DNA from: Halomonas smyrnensis AAD6
GTDB lineage: Bacteria; Pseudomonadota; Gammaproteobacteria; Pseudomonadales; Halomonadaceae
Reading direction: 5' to 3'
Length of the DNA: 64,000 nucleotides
Assembly (NCBI RefSeq): GCF_000265245.1
Contig: NZ_AJKS02000016.1
Location: 1-64,000 of the forward strand
Part shown: positions 44,350 through 55,835 of the stretch, piece after piece
How positions within the stretch are numbered: the stretch's first letter is position 1
How the letters are laid out: every line of letters starts with the position of its first letter
Notes under the pieces: generated by a model
Databases searched by the model: none
What the model saw: the letters and a program-made list of their open reading frames with translations, nothing else
What the model was told of the DNA's origin: nothing
Position numbers and translations under genes: made by a program

Positions 44350-46580
44350 GCGACGTCCCCTCCGCGAGCCTCGCCCTCCTGCCCCTGAAGGCGGACCAGC
44401 AGCTGCCTGACGGCCGTCAGCAGCGCCTGGGCCAGGGCGGCGTCCAGCTCCGCGAGGCACCCCTCGAAGAAGGCGGCCAGCCGTTGCAGCGCACCATCGT
44501 GCGACGATTGCCCCAGTTCCCGGAGTGCCGCCAGGGCCCGATGCGCCGGTGCCGTCTCCTCCGCCTCCAGCGCGGGGATCAGCGCATCCAGGCACCGCTC
44601 GGCGGCGGCGGCCGCCTCGGGGGAGAGCGGCGCATCGGCCGAACAGCGATCCCGGGCCCAGCGCTCCAGCAGCGGGGCCAGCAGATCCAGCAGGCGGTCG
44701 CGGTCGAGCGGCTTGCCCAGGATCCCGTCGAGGATCGACGCCTCGAGCCCCGTGGCGTTGTCCGCTTCCCGGTCCGCGGTATACCCGAGCACCGGAAGAT
44801 GCGCGAGGGGCGTCGGCAGCTGGCGTATCAGGCGGAGGCAGGTCGCACCGTCGACGAGCGGCATGGCGTTATCCAGCAGCACCGCATCGAACGAAGAGGC
44901 ACACAGCTTCTCGAGCGCCTCGAGGCCGCTGCCGGCCTCCTCGCAGGTCGCGCCGATGGCCCTCAGGCAGCCCTCGGCGATCAACCGGTTGGTCTCGGTA
45001 TCGTCCACCACCAGCACATGAGGGGCCCGCCCCGCCACCCGCGGCAGCACCTCGGCACGCGAGAGGTCCGATTGCGCCTGCTGGGAGATCCGGGCCCGGG
45101 GCAGGGTGACGCGCAGCCAGAAGCGGCTGCCGACCCCGACCCGACTCTCGACGCCCACGGTGCCGCCCATGGCTTCCGCCAGCAGGCGGCAGATGGAGAG
45201 CCCCAGCCCCGTGCCACCGAAACGCCCGGCGATGGAGCGGTCGGCCTGATGAAAGGGGGTGAACAGCGCCTCCTGCACCGAGGGGGCGATGCCGATCCCC
45301 GTGTCGATGACCTCGATCAGCAGCCGATCATCGCCCTCCTCCCTGACCGACAGTCGCACCGAACCGCGCGACGTGAACTTGATGGCATTGCTCAGGTAGT
45401 TCGACACGATCTGCTGCAGCCTGGCGGGGTCGCCGATGACGCCGATGGGGCCGTGGACCTCGCGCTCCAGCACCAGCCGCTTGTCCTGGGCACTGGCCTG
45501 GAACAGATCGGCCGTGGCGTGCAGCACCTCGGCCATGTCGAAGGCCGTGTTGTCGAGCTCGAAGTGACCACTCTCCATCTTGGCGTGGTCCAGCACGTCG
45601 TTCAGGGAGACCATCAGGGTACGCGAGGCCGCCTGCATGGCCCGCAGCGACGGCTCCCGGTCCTCGTCACGATCGCCCGCCAGCTGGGCGTCGATCATGC
45701 CGATGATCCCGCTGAGCGGGGTGCGGATCTCGTGACTCATGGTGGCCAACAGCATCATGTTGGCCTCCGCGGCCCTGACCGCCTCATCACGCGCGGCGAT
45801 CAGCTGGCGGGTGGCCAGATTCTCGGCGGTACGATCATGGATGACCCCGAACAGCGCCACGGCATGCCCCTGATCATCGGTCTCGACACTGCCCTTGACG
45901 TCCACCATGCGCAGCGTGCCGTCGGGACGACGCAGCGAGGCGCGAAAGGCGAAGCCCTGCTGTCTCGCGATGGCGTCCGCTATCAGCTGCTCGATATGGG
46001 GCCTGTCCTCGGCAATGTAGGAACCGATAGCGTCCTGGAGGTCCACCGCCTGCTGCGGATCGAAGCCGTGGATATGGTAGACCCCCGGGGACCACGCGAC
46101 CGTTTCGGTCGCCAGATCCAGACGCCAGTGGCCAAGCCCCGCGGTCTGCTCGGCATGGTGCAGCATGCGCAGGCTGTCCTGCAGCTGCTCCTCGGCCACG
46201 TGACGCTCGGTCACATCCGCCAGGGTGATCGCGAAACCTGCGGGGATATCGCCGTGGGGGGGCAGGAACTCGATGCGGACATCCAACCAGAAAAGCCGAC
46301 CGTCGCGGTGGCGACGCGGACGATAGTCGCGCACCACCCGAAGGCTGTGCCGGGCCTGGTCGAGCAGGGCATCGGCGTCGTGCTCGGGCGGGCCGTCGCT
46401 GCGCGGGAGGCACTCACCGAAAGGCTGGCCCACGGCACTCGCCTCGAGCGCACCGATCAGCGTCCAGGCCGCCTGGCTGCCCTGCAGGATGCATCCCGCC
46501 TCATCCAGCAGCAGCAGCGCCTGATGTGTCATTCGGCACAGCATCTCATCGGCTCGGCTGCCATCTTTCCTGAAGTGCAT
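44346..46580 (-). CDS. Hybrid sensor histidine kinase (PAS-PAS-HisKA-HATPase-receiver)
   Basis: A 744-residue cytoplasmic kinase with no membrane segments. Two PAS domains (about residues 15-130 and 140-260) are followed by HisKA with H283 in MSHEIRTPLSG. The HATPase domain is intact (YLSNAIKFT, DTGIGIAP, FGGTGLGLSIC). The receiver has D570 in AVLLDNAMP and Lys in LGKPLD. The last 100 residues are helical and may be a degenerate HPt; no HxLKG motif is present. A soluble hybrid kinase near hnoX is the usual partner of H-NOX (HahK/HqsK type), so it is the best candidate to be controlled by the H-NOX protein here. Confidence 0.9.
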   Translation of the reverse strand: MHFRKDGSRADEMLCRMTHQALLLLDEAGCILQGSQAAWTLIGALEASAVGQPFGECLPRSDGPPEHDADALLDQARHSLRVVRDYRPRRHRDGRLFWLDVRIEFLPPHGDIPAGFAITLADVTERHVAEEQLQDSLRMLHHAEQTAGLGHWRLDLATETVAWSPGVYHIHGFDPQQAVDLQDAIGSYIAEDRPHIEQLIADAIARQQGFAFRASLRRPDGTLRMVDVKGSVETDDQGHAVALFGVIHDRTAENLATRQLIAARDEAVRAAEANMMLLATMSHEIRTPLSGIIGMIDAQLAGDRDEDREPSLRAMQAASRTLMVSLNDVLDHAKMESGHFELDNTAFDMAEVLHATADLFQASAQDKRLVLEREVHGPIGVIGDPARLQQIVSNYLSNAIKFTSRGSVRLSVREEGDDRLLIEVIDTGIGIAPSVQEALFTPFHQADRSIAGRFGGTGLGLSICRLLAEAMGGTVGVESRVGVGSRFWLRVTLPRARISQQAQSDLSRAEVLPRVAGRAPHVLVVDDTETNRLIAEGCLRAIGATCEEAGSGLEALEKLCASSFDAVLLDNAMPLVDGATCLRLIRQLPTPLAHLPVLGYTADREADNATGLEASILDGILGKPLDRDRLLDLLAPLLERWARDRCSADAPLSPEAAAAAERCLDALIPALEAEETAPAHRALAALRELGQSSHDGALQRLAAFFEGCLAELDAALAQALLTAVRQLLVRLQGQEGEARGGDVA

Positions 46581-47015
46581 GATGCCCTTGCCCTCCCCCT
46601 CCGTAGACGAGTCATCTTGCCACGGGTCGACGAGATACTTCCATGTCCACGAGCGCTATAGGGGCCTTCAGGCGACTCAGGGTTTTTCCGGGACATGGCG
46701 TCACGCCCTGCCCTTCCATGACACCTCTTTCCGCATGGGATGAATCCCTCACGACGTTACCCCCCGGAACACATCGGCCGGCAAGACACTCGCCTCGCTG
46801 TCGCCACTGAATCTGGGCATCACCCCGAGGCTTCCAGGGGCCGTCGGGCTCTGGGTATAACGCCGTTCGTGCCCAACGCGTGATCGTCCACCGCTCGTGC
46901 CATGACGGCGTGCGGTCCCGGTGAATCCTGCTACATATCGCTCGAGCACCATGAGAGACGAGGTCGTCGCTTATGCGGGCACCGACCACCGAGGGGAGAG
47001 GTGGCGCCCGCCTGC
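46581..47015. other. Intergenic region without a supported gene
   Basis: 435 bp between the sensor kinase gene and the LysR gene. Open frames here have no recognisable product. No LuxO-like box or -24/-12 promoter was found, so the kinase genes may not be under the same control as the EPS units. Confidence 0.5.
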
Positions 47016-47903
47016 TCACCGCCCTCGGTCGGTGACAGCCTTCGCAGGACGCAAGGCCGACAGCACATGCTCGAGCTCATGCCCAATGGGAGGGGCGCTG
47101 CGCCGCGTCAGCCAGTAGCCCTCGACCATGGGCAACGTCTCCGGGCTAACACGCCGCAGTCGCCCGGCCTCGAGGGCCGCCTGACAGAGGGGCAACGAGC
47201 CCAGCAGCACGCCCGCCCCGGCCTCGGCGGCGCGCAGCGCCTGCACCATACTATCCAGGCGCACCACCGGCATGGGACCAGGCCTCTCCTCCCGCTGCTG
47301 GTCCCACTCCCGCCAGCCGAGCCGTGGTCCGGCCACGGCGATTCTGGGCAGCCGACGCCAGTCATCGACGCGCGCCAGAAGCGCCGGCGTCGCCATGGGC
47401 GTGAGCGCCTCTCCGAATAGCCGATGGCTGACCCGCTCCGGCCAGTCGCCCTCGCCGAAGCGAATGTCCAGGTCGGCCTCCGCCTGGGCGTAGTCCGGCC
47501 AGCGATGCATGGTGGAGAGGATCAGCTGTCGCCGGGGCAACACGGCCTGCAGCTCGGCCAGCCGCGGCACGACCCAGAGCTCGATCATCGATACCGAGGC
47601 CATCAGGCTGAGCCGAGTGCGTGGCGCCGCGAAGAGGCTGTCGGCGCTGTGGGTCAGCCGCTCGAGCGCCTGTTGCACGTGGGGCAACCAGGCCTCGCCC
47701 TGCAGCGACAGCGTCACCCCCCGCGACTGGCGCTCGAACAGGGACACCCCCAGCCGCTCCTCCAGGTGACGGATGCGCTGGCTGACCGCGGCCTGGGTCA
47801 GCCCCAATTCCCGAGCCGCGGCGGTAAAGCTGCCCAGCCGCGCGGCCGCCTCAAAGACCCGCACCCATTCCAGCGAGGGCAACAGCGCCGTCGATTCAGC
47901 CAT
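47016..47903 (-). CDS. LysR-family regulator (GcvA-like), probable regulator of tmpAB
   Basis: A 295-residue regulator. The N-terminal winged HTH (MAESTALLPSLEWVRVFEAA, then GSFTAAARELGLTQAAVSQR) is followed by a periplasmic-binding-type effector domain of the GcvA group. The ATG at 47903 is in the normal position before the HTH. It is divergent from the TmpA gene with 105 bp between the start codons, the usual arrangement for a LysR protein controlling the neighbouring operon. Confidence 0.88.
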   Translation of the reverse strand: MAESTALLPSLEWVRVFEAAARLGSFTAAARELGLTQAAVSQRIRHLEERLGVSLFERQSRGVTLSLQGEAWLPHVQQALERLTHSADSLFAAPRTRLSLMASVSMIELWVVPRLAELQAVLPRRQLILSTMHRWPDYAQAEADLDIRFGEGDWPERVSHRLFGEALTPMATPALLARVDDWRRLPRIAVAGPRLGWREWDQQREERPGPMPVVRLDSMVQALRAAEAGAGVLLGSLPLCQAALEAGRLRRVSPETLPMVEGYWLTRRSAPPIGHELEHVLSALRPAKAVTDRGR

Positions 47904-47969
47904 AAATATTATCGCCCCCTCTTCTCCAAAACAGTTGATTGTCGTTATGCCATCGGCATCGTCCAATGA

Positions 47970-49732
<1,763 letters not shown>

Positions 49733-49740
49733 ACGCTGAC

Positions 49741-49768
49741 CGTTCCCCGCCCGTGCGGGCGGGGAACG
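49741..49768. terminator. Perfect hairpin between convergent tmpB and EamA genes
   Basis: CGTTCCCCGCCC and GGGCGGGGAACG pair over 12 bp around a GTGC tetraloop. It sits between two converging genes and is symmetrical, so it may end transcription in both directions; a T-run is lacking. Confidence 0.6.
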
Positions 49769-49787
49769 ACGATTGACATGCGTCGAC

Positions 49788-50684
49788 TCAGGGCAGCGCC
49801 ACCACCCACAGGCCGGCGAGCATCACGGCGGTGCCGAGCCACTTGGCCGGTGCCGCACGCTCGCGTAGCCACCAGACGCCCAGCAGGACGCCCAGAGGAA
49901 TCGACAGCTGACGCATGGCGACCACCAGGCTCACCTCCTCGGTGAGTGCCATGGCCACCAGCACCAGGCCATAGGTCGACAGCACCATGATGCCGGTCAG
50001 CGGTATCGCGATGCGCTCCCGTCGCCACAGCGACGACAGCCGTCGCCGTTCGACACCAAGCAACAGCACCGCCGGCACGCCCCAGGCACAGGTCGCAAGC
50101 GCCTGGAGCACCATGAAGTGCCCACCGGCCAAGAGGCCGGAATGGCCGTGCTGCACCATCAGCAAGAGGGCCTGGTTGTCGATCAGGGAGTAGCCGGCGG
50201 TGGCCACCGCCGCCAGCAGGGCGAAGCCGAAGGCCGGGGTCAGGTAGGTCGAGGGGCTCAGCGCCTGCCGGCCGGTCAGAGGCAGGCACAGGGCACCGAT
50301 CAGGATCAGGCCCATGCCGAGCATATCCAGCGACGTCAGGGCTCGGCTGCCCAGCACGCCCACCGAGACCAGCGGCACCAGCACCACCGGCAAGGCGCGG
50401 GCGACGGGATAGAGCACGCTGATTTCGCCCCGGGCGTAGGCCCAGGCCAGGCCACCCATGTAGAGCATCTGACACAGGCCCGAGGCGACCAGCCAACCCC
50501 AGAAGGCGGGAGGCAGTGTCGCCGGCGACGGCCCCAGCCACAGGATCGGGGACAGCACCAGGGCACCGCAGCCCATCGCCAGCACGAAGAAGGCCAGGGA
50601 CGGCGCGCGCCCCTTGCCCAGCAGGTTCCAGCCGGCGTGCAGACAGACCGACAGCAGCACGAGGCCCAGTGCCGGCGCACTCAT
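49788..50684 (-). CDS. EamA/DMT-family transporter
   Basis: A 298-residue protein with ten membrane helices in two EamA halves (MSAPALGLVLLSVCLHAGWN at the start, and LVVAMRQLSIPLGVLLGVWW near the end). DMT transporters move small metabolites; the cargo is not visible. ATGA overlap with the flavin oxidase gene places it last in the phosphonate transcript, so it may move an aminophosphonate or its breakdown product. Confidence 0.85.
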   Translation of the reverse strand: MSAPALGLVLLSVCLHAGWNLLGKGRAPSLAFFVLAMGCGALVLSPILWLGPSPATLPPAFWGWLVASGLCQMLYMGGLAWAYARGEISVLYPVARALPVVLVPLVSVGVLGSRALTSLDMLGMGLILIGALCLPLTGRQALSPSTYLTPAFGFALLAAVATAGYSLIDNQALLLMVQHGHSGLLAGGHFMVLQALATCAWGVPAVLLLGVERRRLSSLWRRERIAIPLTGIMVLSTYGLVLVAMALTEEVSLVVAMRQLSIPLGVLLGVWWLRERAAPAKWLGTAVMLAGLWVVALP

Positions 50685-52078
50685 GAGGCGAGCTTGTCGG
50701 ACTTGCCCGCCGCCGCCGCGAAGCCGGCCAACCAGCGATCCCAGGGACGGGAGGCCCGGCCCAGGTCCTCGGCCCGCTCCTGGCGGCGAATGGCATGACG
50801 CACCGCCAGGGATCCAAGATAGCGCACCGGCTCGGGTGGGAAACGGCCCAGCGGCCCTTGGGCCAGCGGCGAGCGACGCCAGGCGCCGTCCTGCTCCAGC
50901 ACCAGGGCGCTGAGCAGCTTGGCGCCCATCCGCGAGGGCCCGACGCCGTTGCCGGAATAGCCGAAGCCATAGACGACATTGGCCGCTCCCGGCAACGAAC
51001 CGAAGAATGGCAGTCCCGTCACCGAGCGATCCGAGGGGCCGGTCCAGCTGGCCGCCAGCGGGGCCTCGCCAAGGCTCGGAAAGAAGTCGGTCAGGCTCTG
51101 GTGCAGCGCATCGCGATATCGCGACGGCCGATCGAAGACCCCATGCACATGGCCAGCGAAGGCGAAGGTATTGCCGCCCTTGCCCAGCATCAGGCGACCC
51201 TCGGGCGTGGTGCGGTAGTAATGCACGAAGGTGCGTGAGTCGAGCACCGAGACACCATCGGACAGCCCCGTGGCGGCCAGCGCCTCGGGCATCGGCTCGG
51301 TGATCACCATGTCGCTCGAGACGATGGCGATGGTACGCCGGAAAGCCGGCCACAGCCTCGCCGTCCAGGCATTGGTCGCCAGCACCATCTTGTCGGCGAT
51401 GATCGTCCCGCCCGGCGTGTGTACTCGAGCCGGACACCCGTTATCGAGGGCCTTCATGGGGGTCTGTTCGAACAGCTCGACGCCCAGCGCCCGCGCCACT
51501 CGTCGCAGGCCTCGTACCAGCTTGGCCGGCTGGACCGTGGCCGCCCTGGGCGAGAACCATCCCTGGCGATGGCGCCGCGAGCCACTGCGTCGCTGTACCT
51601 CTGCGGTCTCCATCGGCGCGAAACTGCCGATGCCCTGCTCGACCAAGTCAGCCATCAAGGGCGACACCGCCGCCTGCTGAGCCTGATTGGTCGCGGTGAA
51701 CAGGGTGCCATCCTGGCGGAACTCGGCATCGATGCCGTGATGGCGACAGAAGTCGCCGATCTCCCCCACGCAGCGCTCGGACTCGACAACCAGCCGACGG
51801 GCTTCCTCTTCGCCGAACAGCCGACGCAGGGTCGGGTACTTGCTGGCCCAGCCCAGCACGCAGCCTCCGTTGCGGCCGCTGGCGCCAGCACCGCAAATAT
51901 CGGCCTCGACCAGTGCCACCCGCAGGCCTGGCGCCTGCTCGCGCAGCATGATGGCGGTCCACAGGCCGGTGTAACCCCCTCCAACGATGCAGACGTCGAC
52001 ACGCCGGTCACGCGCCAGCGGTGGCGCCGGCGCTTCCGTCTCCACCGCCAGGGCCTGATCTAACCAGAAGGGTCGCAT
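50681..52078 (-). CDS. FAD-dependent aminophosphonate-type oxidase (PbfD-like)
   Basis: A 465-residue DadA-family amine oxidase. VDVCIVGGGYTGLWTAIML is the FAD Rossmann motif and GASGRNGGCVLGWASKYPTL is the family signature; GFGYSGNGVGPSRMGAK contacts FAD at the C-terminus. Proteins of this group are linked to phosphonate operons and those characterised oxidise N-methylated aminoethylphosphonate, giving aminoethylphosphonate. That activity is inferred here from the position right after phnX. The last bases overlap the transporter start. Confidence 0.78.
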   Translation of the reverse strand: MRPFWLDQALAVETEAPAPPLARDRRVDVCIVGGGYTGLWTAIMLREQAPGLRVALVEADICGAGASGRNGGCVLGWASKYPTLRRLFGEEEARRLVVESERCVGEIGDFCRHHGIDAEFRQDGTLFTATNQAQQAAVSPLMADLVEQGIGSFAPMETAEVQRRSGSRRHRQGWFSPRAATVQPAKLVRGLRRVARALGVELFEQTPMKALDNGCPARVHTPGGTIIADKMVLATNAWTARLWPAFRRTIAIVSSDMVITEPMPEALAATGLSDGVSVLDSRTFVHYYRTTPEGRLMLGKGGNTFAFAGHVHGVFDRPSRYRDALHQSLTDFFPSLGEAPLAASWTGPSDRSVTGLPFFGSLPGAANVVYGFGYSGNGVGPSRMGAKLLSALVLEQDGAWRRSPLAQGPLGRFPPEPVRYLGSLAVRHAIRRQERAEDLGRASRPWDRWLAGFAAAAGKSDKLAS

Positions 52079-52129
52079 GACACTCTCCTTGCAGCACGAT
52101 GGTCCCGACCGCGGCCGGGACCGCAGGGA

Positions 52130-52948
52130 TCAGGGCCGCTCGCCACGCGCCAGGCGGGCATCGATCTCGGCGACCACCCCTGACAGATCGGCGATGGTGT
52201 CGATCATGAAGTGCGGCTGCGACGGGGCGAACTGCGCCTCGATGCGCTGGCGCCTATCGGCCAGCTCGGCTTCCGGCAGGGCGCAATAGGCGCCATGATC
52301 GAGCCCCAGCGCATTGCCGGAGCAGGTCAACGCCACGGTCCACATGCCGGCCCGGCGCCCCTCCAGGATGCCGGGCACGGTGTCGTCGACCTTGACGCAG
52401 GCCGCCACGTCCTCGAGCCCCAGGGCAATCACGTTGGCCAGGGCCTGAGCCGGGTGCGGGCGTCCGTTCGGCACCTCGTCAGTGGCTACCACATGGTCGG
52501 CCTCGAATCCGTGCTCTCGCGCCCGCGCCACCACTTGCTCCATGACCACCGCGGGATAGCCCGAGCAGGAGCCGACCTTCAGGCCGCGCTCACGCAGTTC
52601 AGCGATGGCCTCAAGCGCGCCGGGAATCAGGGCCGAATGCTCGCCGATCTTGGCAATCTGCAGCGGCATGAAACGCTCATAGAGCGCCGTGACGTCATCA
52701 TCGGTGGGCGCATGGCCCACGGCCTGCTCGAAACGCGCGGCGATCGCCGGCGCATCACACAGGGTGCGGATATGGTTCCATTTGCCCATCCCCATGGGGC
52801 CGCGAGCTTCCTCCAGGCCGATCGCGATGCCCAGTTCAGCGAAGGCCTCGACGAAGATCTGGGTGGGCGCGAAGGAGCCGAAATCCACCACGGTGCCGGC
52901 CCAATCGAGGACGATGCCCTGCAGGCGTTCGGGAGTGCGGTATTGCAT
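52130..52948 (-). CDS. phnX: Phosphonoacetaldehyde hydrolase
   Basis: A 272-residue HAD-family phosphonatase that splits phosphonoacetaldehyde into acetaldehyde and phosphate. [14 protein letters not shown] holds the nucleophile Asp, [11 protein letters not shown] the Schiff-base Lys, and [13 protein letters not shown] the metal-binding Asp residues. Length matches the family. It follows phnW by 24 nt on the same strand. Confidence 0.95.
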   Translation of the reverse strand: MQYRTPERLQGIVLDWAGTVVDFGSFAPTQIFVEAFAELGIAIGLEEARGPMGMGKWNHIRTLCDAPAIAARFEQAVGHAPTDDDVTALYERFMPLQIAKIGEHSALIPGALEAIAELRERGLKVGSCSGYPAVVMEQVVARAREHGFEADHVVATDEVPNGRPHPAQALANVIALGLEDVAACVKVDDTVPGILEGRRAGMWTVALTCSGNALGLDHGAYCALPEAELADRRQRIEAQFAPSQPHFMIDTIADLSGVVAEIDARLARGERP

Positions 52949-52972
52949 CGGTCAATCTCCAGTGGGTCGTGT

Positions 52973-54100
52973 TCAGTGAGCAGGACGGGCGTCATCCACG
53001 CCCATGGTGGCCAGGGCCGTGTCGATGGCGCTCAACAGTCGGTCCACCACCTTGATGTCGAGGCGACCGATACTGCCGATGCGAAAGCTCTCTACCTCGG
53101 TGAGCTTGCCGGGATAGATGATGAAGCCTTGCGCCTTGAGTTCGGCGTAGAAGCGCGAAAAGTCGAAGTTCGGGTGCGCCGGGCTCAGGAAGGTGGTGAT
53201 GATCGGCGAGAGCCAGCGATCTTCCAGCAGGGTCTCGAAGCCCCGCTCACGCATGCCGGCGACCAGGCGCTCCCGGTTGGCGGCGTAGCGCGCATGACGT
53301 GCCGGCACGCCGCCCTCTTCGGCGTGCTCCTTCATGGCCTGCAGGAAGGCGGCCACGACGTGGGTCGGCGGCGTATAGCGCCACTGGCCGGTGCGGGTCA
53401 TGTAACGCCACTGATCATGCAGGTCCAGCGACAGGGAATGGCAGCGCCCCTCGGCGGCCTCCAAGGCGTCGCGGCGCGCGATCACGAAGCCGAAGCCGGG
53501 CACGCCTTCGAAGCATTTGTTGGCCGATGAGATCAACGCCAGGAAGGGAAGACGCTCGGCATCCACCGGCAGCGCACCGAAGGCGCTCATGGAATCGATG
53601 ATCAGCTCGCGGCCCTGGGCGGCCACCACCTCGGCGATGGCCGCCAGGGGATTGAGCATGCCAGAGCTGGTCTCGCAGTGGATCACGGCGACATAGCCAA
53701 TGTTCGGGTTGGCCGCCAAGTACGCCTCGACCCTCGCCGGATCAGGCGGGGTGGCATCGCCGAGCGCCATCACCTCGACGGGGCGTCCCAGGCGCTCGAG
53801 CAGGCTCACCAGGCGCTTGCCGTAGGCGCCATTGACCAACACCAGGGTGGTTCGGGTGGCATCGATCAGGGTGCCGAGCGCGGCCTCCACGGCGAAGGTG
53901 CCGCTGCCCTGGACGGGGATGCAGGCATGGCGCTCGCTGGCGTTGGCACACGCCAATAGGCGACGACAGATCTCCGCGGTCATGGCGTTGAAGTCCTCGT
54001 CCCAGGAGCCCCAGTCGCGCTGCATGGCCGCCTTGACGGTCGCGCTGGTGGTCAGCGGCCCCGGCGTGAGCAGATAGGCATCGGAGGTGGTCATGGTCAT
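52973..54100 (-). CDS. phnW: 2-aminoethylphosphonate-pyruvate aminotransferase
   Basis: A 375-residue class V PLP aminotransferase making phosphonoacetaldehyde from aminoethylphosphonate. [17 protein letters not shown] is the substrate-binding N-terminus; [14 protein letters not shown] holds the PLP Asp and [16 protein letters not shown] the PLP Lys. The first ATG (54100) directly abuts the PhnR palindrome and lacks a ribosome site; the ATG at 54094 is an alternative start. Confidence 0.95.
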   Translation of the reverse strand: MTMTTSDAYLLTPGPLTTSATVKAAMQRDWGSWDEDFNAMTAEICRRLLACANASERHACIPVQGSGTFAVEAALGTLIDATRTTLVLVNGAYGKRLVSLLERLGRPVEVMALGDATPPDPARVEAYLAANPNIGYVAVIHCETSSGMLNPLAAIAEVVAAQGRELIIDSMSAFGALPVDAERLPFLALISSANKCFEGVPGFGFVIARRDALEAAEGRCHSLSLDLHDQWRYMTRTGQWRYTPPTHVVAAFLQAMKEHAEEGGVPARHARYAANRERLVAGMRERGFETLLEDRWLSPIITTFLSPAHPNFDFSRFYAELKAQGFIIYPGKLTEVESFRIGSIGRLDIKVVDRLLSAIDTALATMGVDDARPAH

Positions 54101-54112
54101 TGGTATATACCA
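54101..54112 (-). promoter_or_regulatory. PhnR-type operator immediately before phnW
   Basis: TGGTATATACCA, a perfect 12-bp palindrome identical to the one upstream of phnS. It contains TATATA, which could serve as a -10 element, and touches the phnW start codon. Lies in the 43-bp gap after the permease gene. Confidence 0.7.
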
Positions 54113-54143
54113 GTAGCAGTGAACAAAAAAAGGGACGGCGGGC

Positions 54144-55835
54144 CTAGCCCGCCTGACGCCAACGCTGGGCCCGGGTCAACAGCAGATGGCTGATCGCCGC
54201 ATGCGCCAGCTTGACGCCCAGAGACGTGAAGAAAATGAGCACCGCCATGGCCGCCGCACTGGCGAAGTAGCCGGCCTCATCGAGGTGCATGACCGCCACG
54301 GAGGCCAGCCGCGTGTCGCTGGTGTAGAGGAAGACCACCGCCGAGACCGTGGTCATGGCATTGACGAACAGGTACACCGAGATATCCAGCACCGCAGGCA
54401 AGGAGACCGGCAGGGTCACGCGACGGAAGGTGGTCCAGAACGGCACCTTCAGCGACGCCCCTACCGCCTCGAACTCCGGATCGAGCTGCTTGAGCGCGGT
54501 CACCGAGGTGAGATGGCAGACGGTGTAGAAGTGCACCAGGGTGTTGAGCACCAGGATGATCAAGGTGCCATAGATCCAGTTCAGCGGATTACCGGCCTGG
54601 TTGAAGAAGAAGATATAGGCCAGGCCCAGCACCATGCCCGGCACCGCCATCGGCAACATGGCCAGGAAGTGCAGCCCCTGACGCAGCGGGCGATAGCCCT
54701 CGCTCTTCTCGATCAACCAGGCATTGAAGAAGATCGCCAGAGTGCCGATCGTCGCCACCAGAAAGGCGAGCTTCAGGGAATTGCCCCAGGAGGTCCAGCC
54801 GCCCCCGGCCAGCGCCTCGAAGGCGTAATGCTTGAGGGTCAGGGACAGGTTGTAAGGCCAGAACTGCACCAGAGAGGCATAGATGGCGGTGCCGATCACC
54901 AGCAGGATGACCGCCCCCACGCCGTAGCAGATCGCGGCAAAGGTCCCGTCACGCAACGGGCTGGGGCTGGGTTGCCAGGGCACCGCCCGCGCCGAGAGCT
55001 GGGCGACCTGACGCCGCTGGATCCAGCGGTCCACCACGAAGGACAGCAGGGCCGGCAACAGCAGAATCACGCTGACCACCGCGCCCATCTGGAAGTTCTG
55101 TTGCCCCACCACCTGTCGGTAGACGTCGGTCGCCAGCACGCTGAACTGCCCGCCGATGATCTTGGGCACGCCGAAGTCGGTGATGGCCAGCGTGAAGGCC
55201 ACGAAGCCACAGGAGATCAGACCATAGCGTGCACCCGGCAAGGTGATGGTCAGAAAGCTGCGCCACTTCGAGGTCCCCAGGGCCTCGGCCGCCTCATAGA
55301 GTCGTGCATCGCTGTTGGACAGGGCCGTGACCAGGATCATCAGGGCATGAGGGAAGATCCAGAAGCTCAGGCCCATGACGATGCCGATGGGGCCGTAGAT
55401 GCTTTCTCCCATCAGCACCTCGCGAAACCAGCCCTGGTTGCCGAACAGATAGACGAGACTGATGGCCGGCAGTAGCGAGGGCGCCAGGATCGGCAGGATG
55501 GCCAGCATGCGAAACAGACGCTTGCCGGGCATGCAGGTCCGCGTCAGGCCATAGGCGCAGAGGAAGGCCAGGCCGACCACGACCGCGGTGCTGGTCAGGG
55601 CGATGGTCAGGGAGTTGACGATGGAGCCGGCCAGGGCCGGCGTCTGGAGGTAGCGCGCGAAGTTGGCCAGCCCCACGAAGTCGCCGGCACGGTCCTGAAC
55701 ACTCTTGACCAGCATGGCCGCCAGCGGGAACAGCAGGCCCACCACCAGCAGGCCGAGGGCCAGCAGCAGCGCCAACAAACGCACCAGGGACTCGCCGGAC
55801 CAGCGCCGGGACCAGGCGGGCATCACCACCATCAT
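54144..55835 (-). CDS. 2-aminoethylphosphonate ABC transporter permease (both halves in one protein)
   Basis: A 563-residue inner-membrane permease with about 12 helices and two binding-protein-dependent transport (BPD_transp_1) modules. The EAA-type loops are [20 protein letters not shown] near residue 200 and [20 protein letters not shown] near 490. Splitting the job over one long chain is typical of the PhnU2-type phosphonate permease. The ATG at 55835 overlaps the ATPase stop. Confidence 0.9.
   Translation of the reverse strand: MMVVMPAWSRRWSGESLVRLLALLLALGLLVVGLLFPLAAMLVKSVQDRAGDFVGLANFARYLQTPALAGSIVNSLTIALTSTAVVVGLAFLCAYGLTRTCMPGKRLFRMLAILPILAPSLLPAISLVYLFGNQGWFREVLMGESIYGPIGIVMGLSFWIFPHALMILVTALSNSDARLYEAAEALGTSKWRSFLTITLPGARYGLISCGFVAFTLAITDFGVPKIIGGQFSVLATDVYRQVVGQQNFQMGAVVSVILLLPALLSFVVDRWIQRRQVAQLSARAVPWQPSPSPLRDGTFAAICYGVGAVILLVIGTAIYASLVQFWPYNLSLTLKHYAFEALAGGGWTSWGNSLKLAFLVATIGTLAIFFNAWLIEKSEGYRPLRQGLHFLAMLPMAVPGMVLGLAYIFFFNQAGNPLNWIYGTLIILVLNTLVHFYTVCHLTSVTALKQLDPEFEAVGASLKVPFWTTFRRVTLPVSLPAVLDISVYLFVNAMTTVSAVVFLYTSDTRLASVAVMHLDEAGYFASAAAMAVLIFFTSLGVKLAHAAISHLLLTRAQRWRQAG

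Noticed and set aside
46612..47019. A 135-codon minus-strand open frame in the gap before the LysR gene
   Set aside because: No homology is recognisable, the composition is unlike the neighbours, and the frame overlaps the end of the LysR gene.
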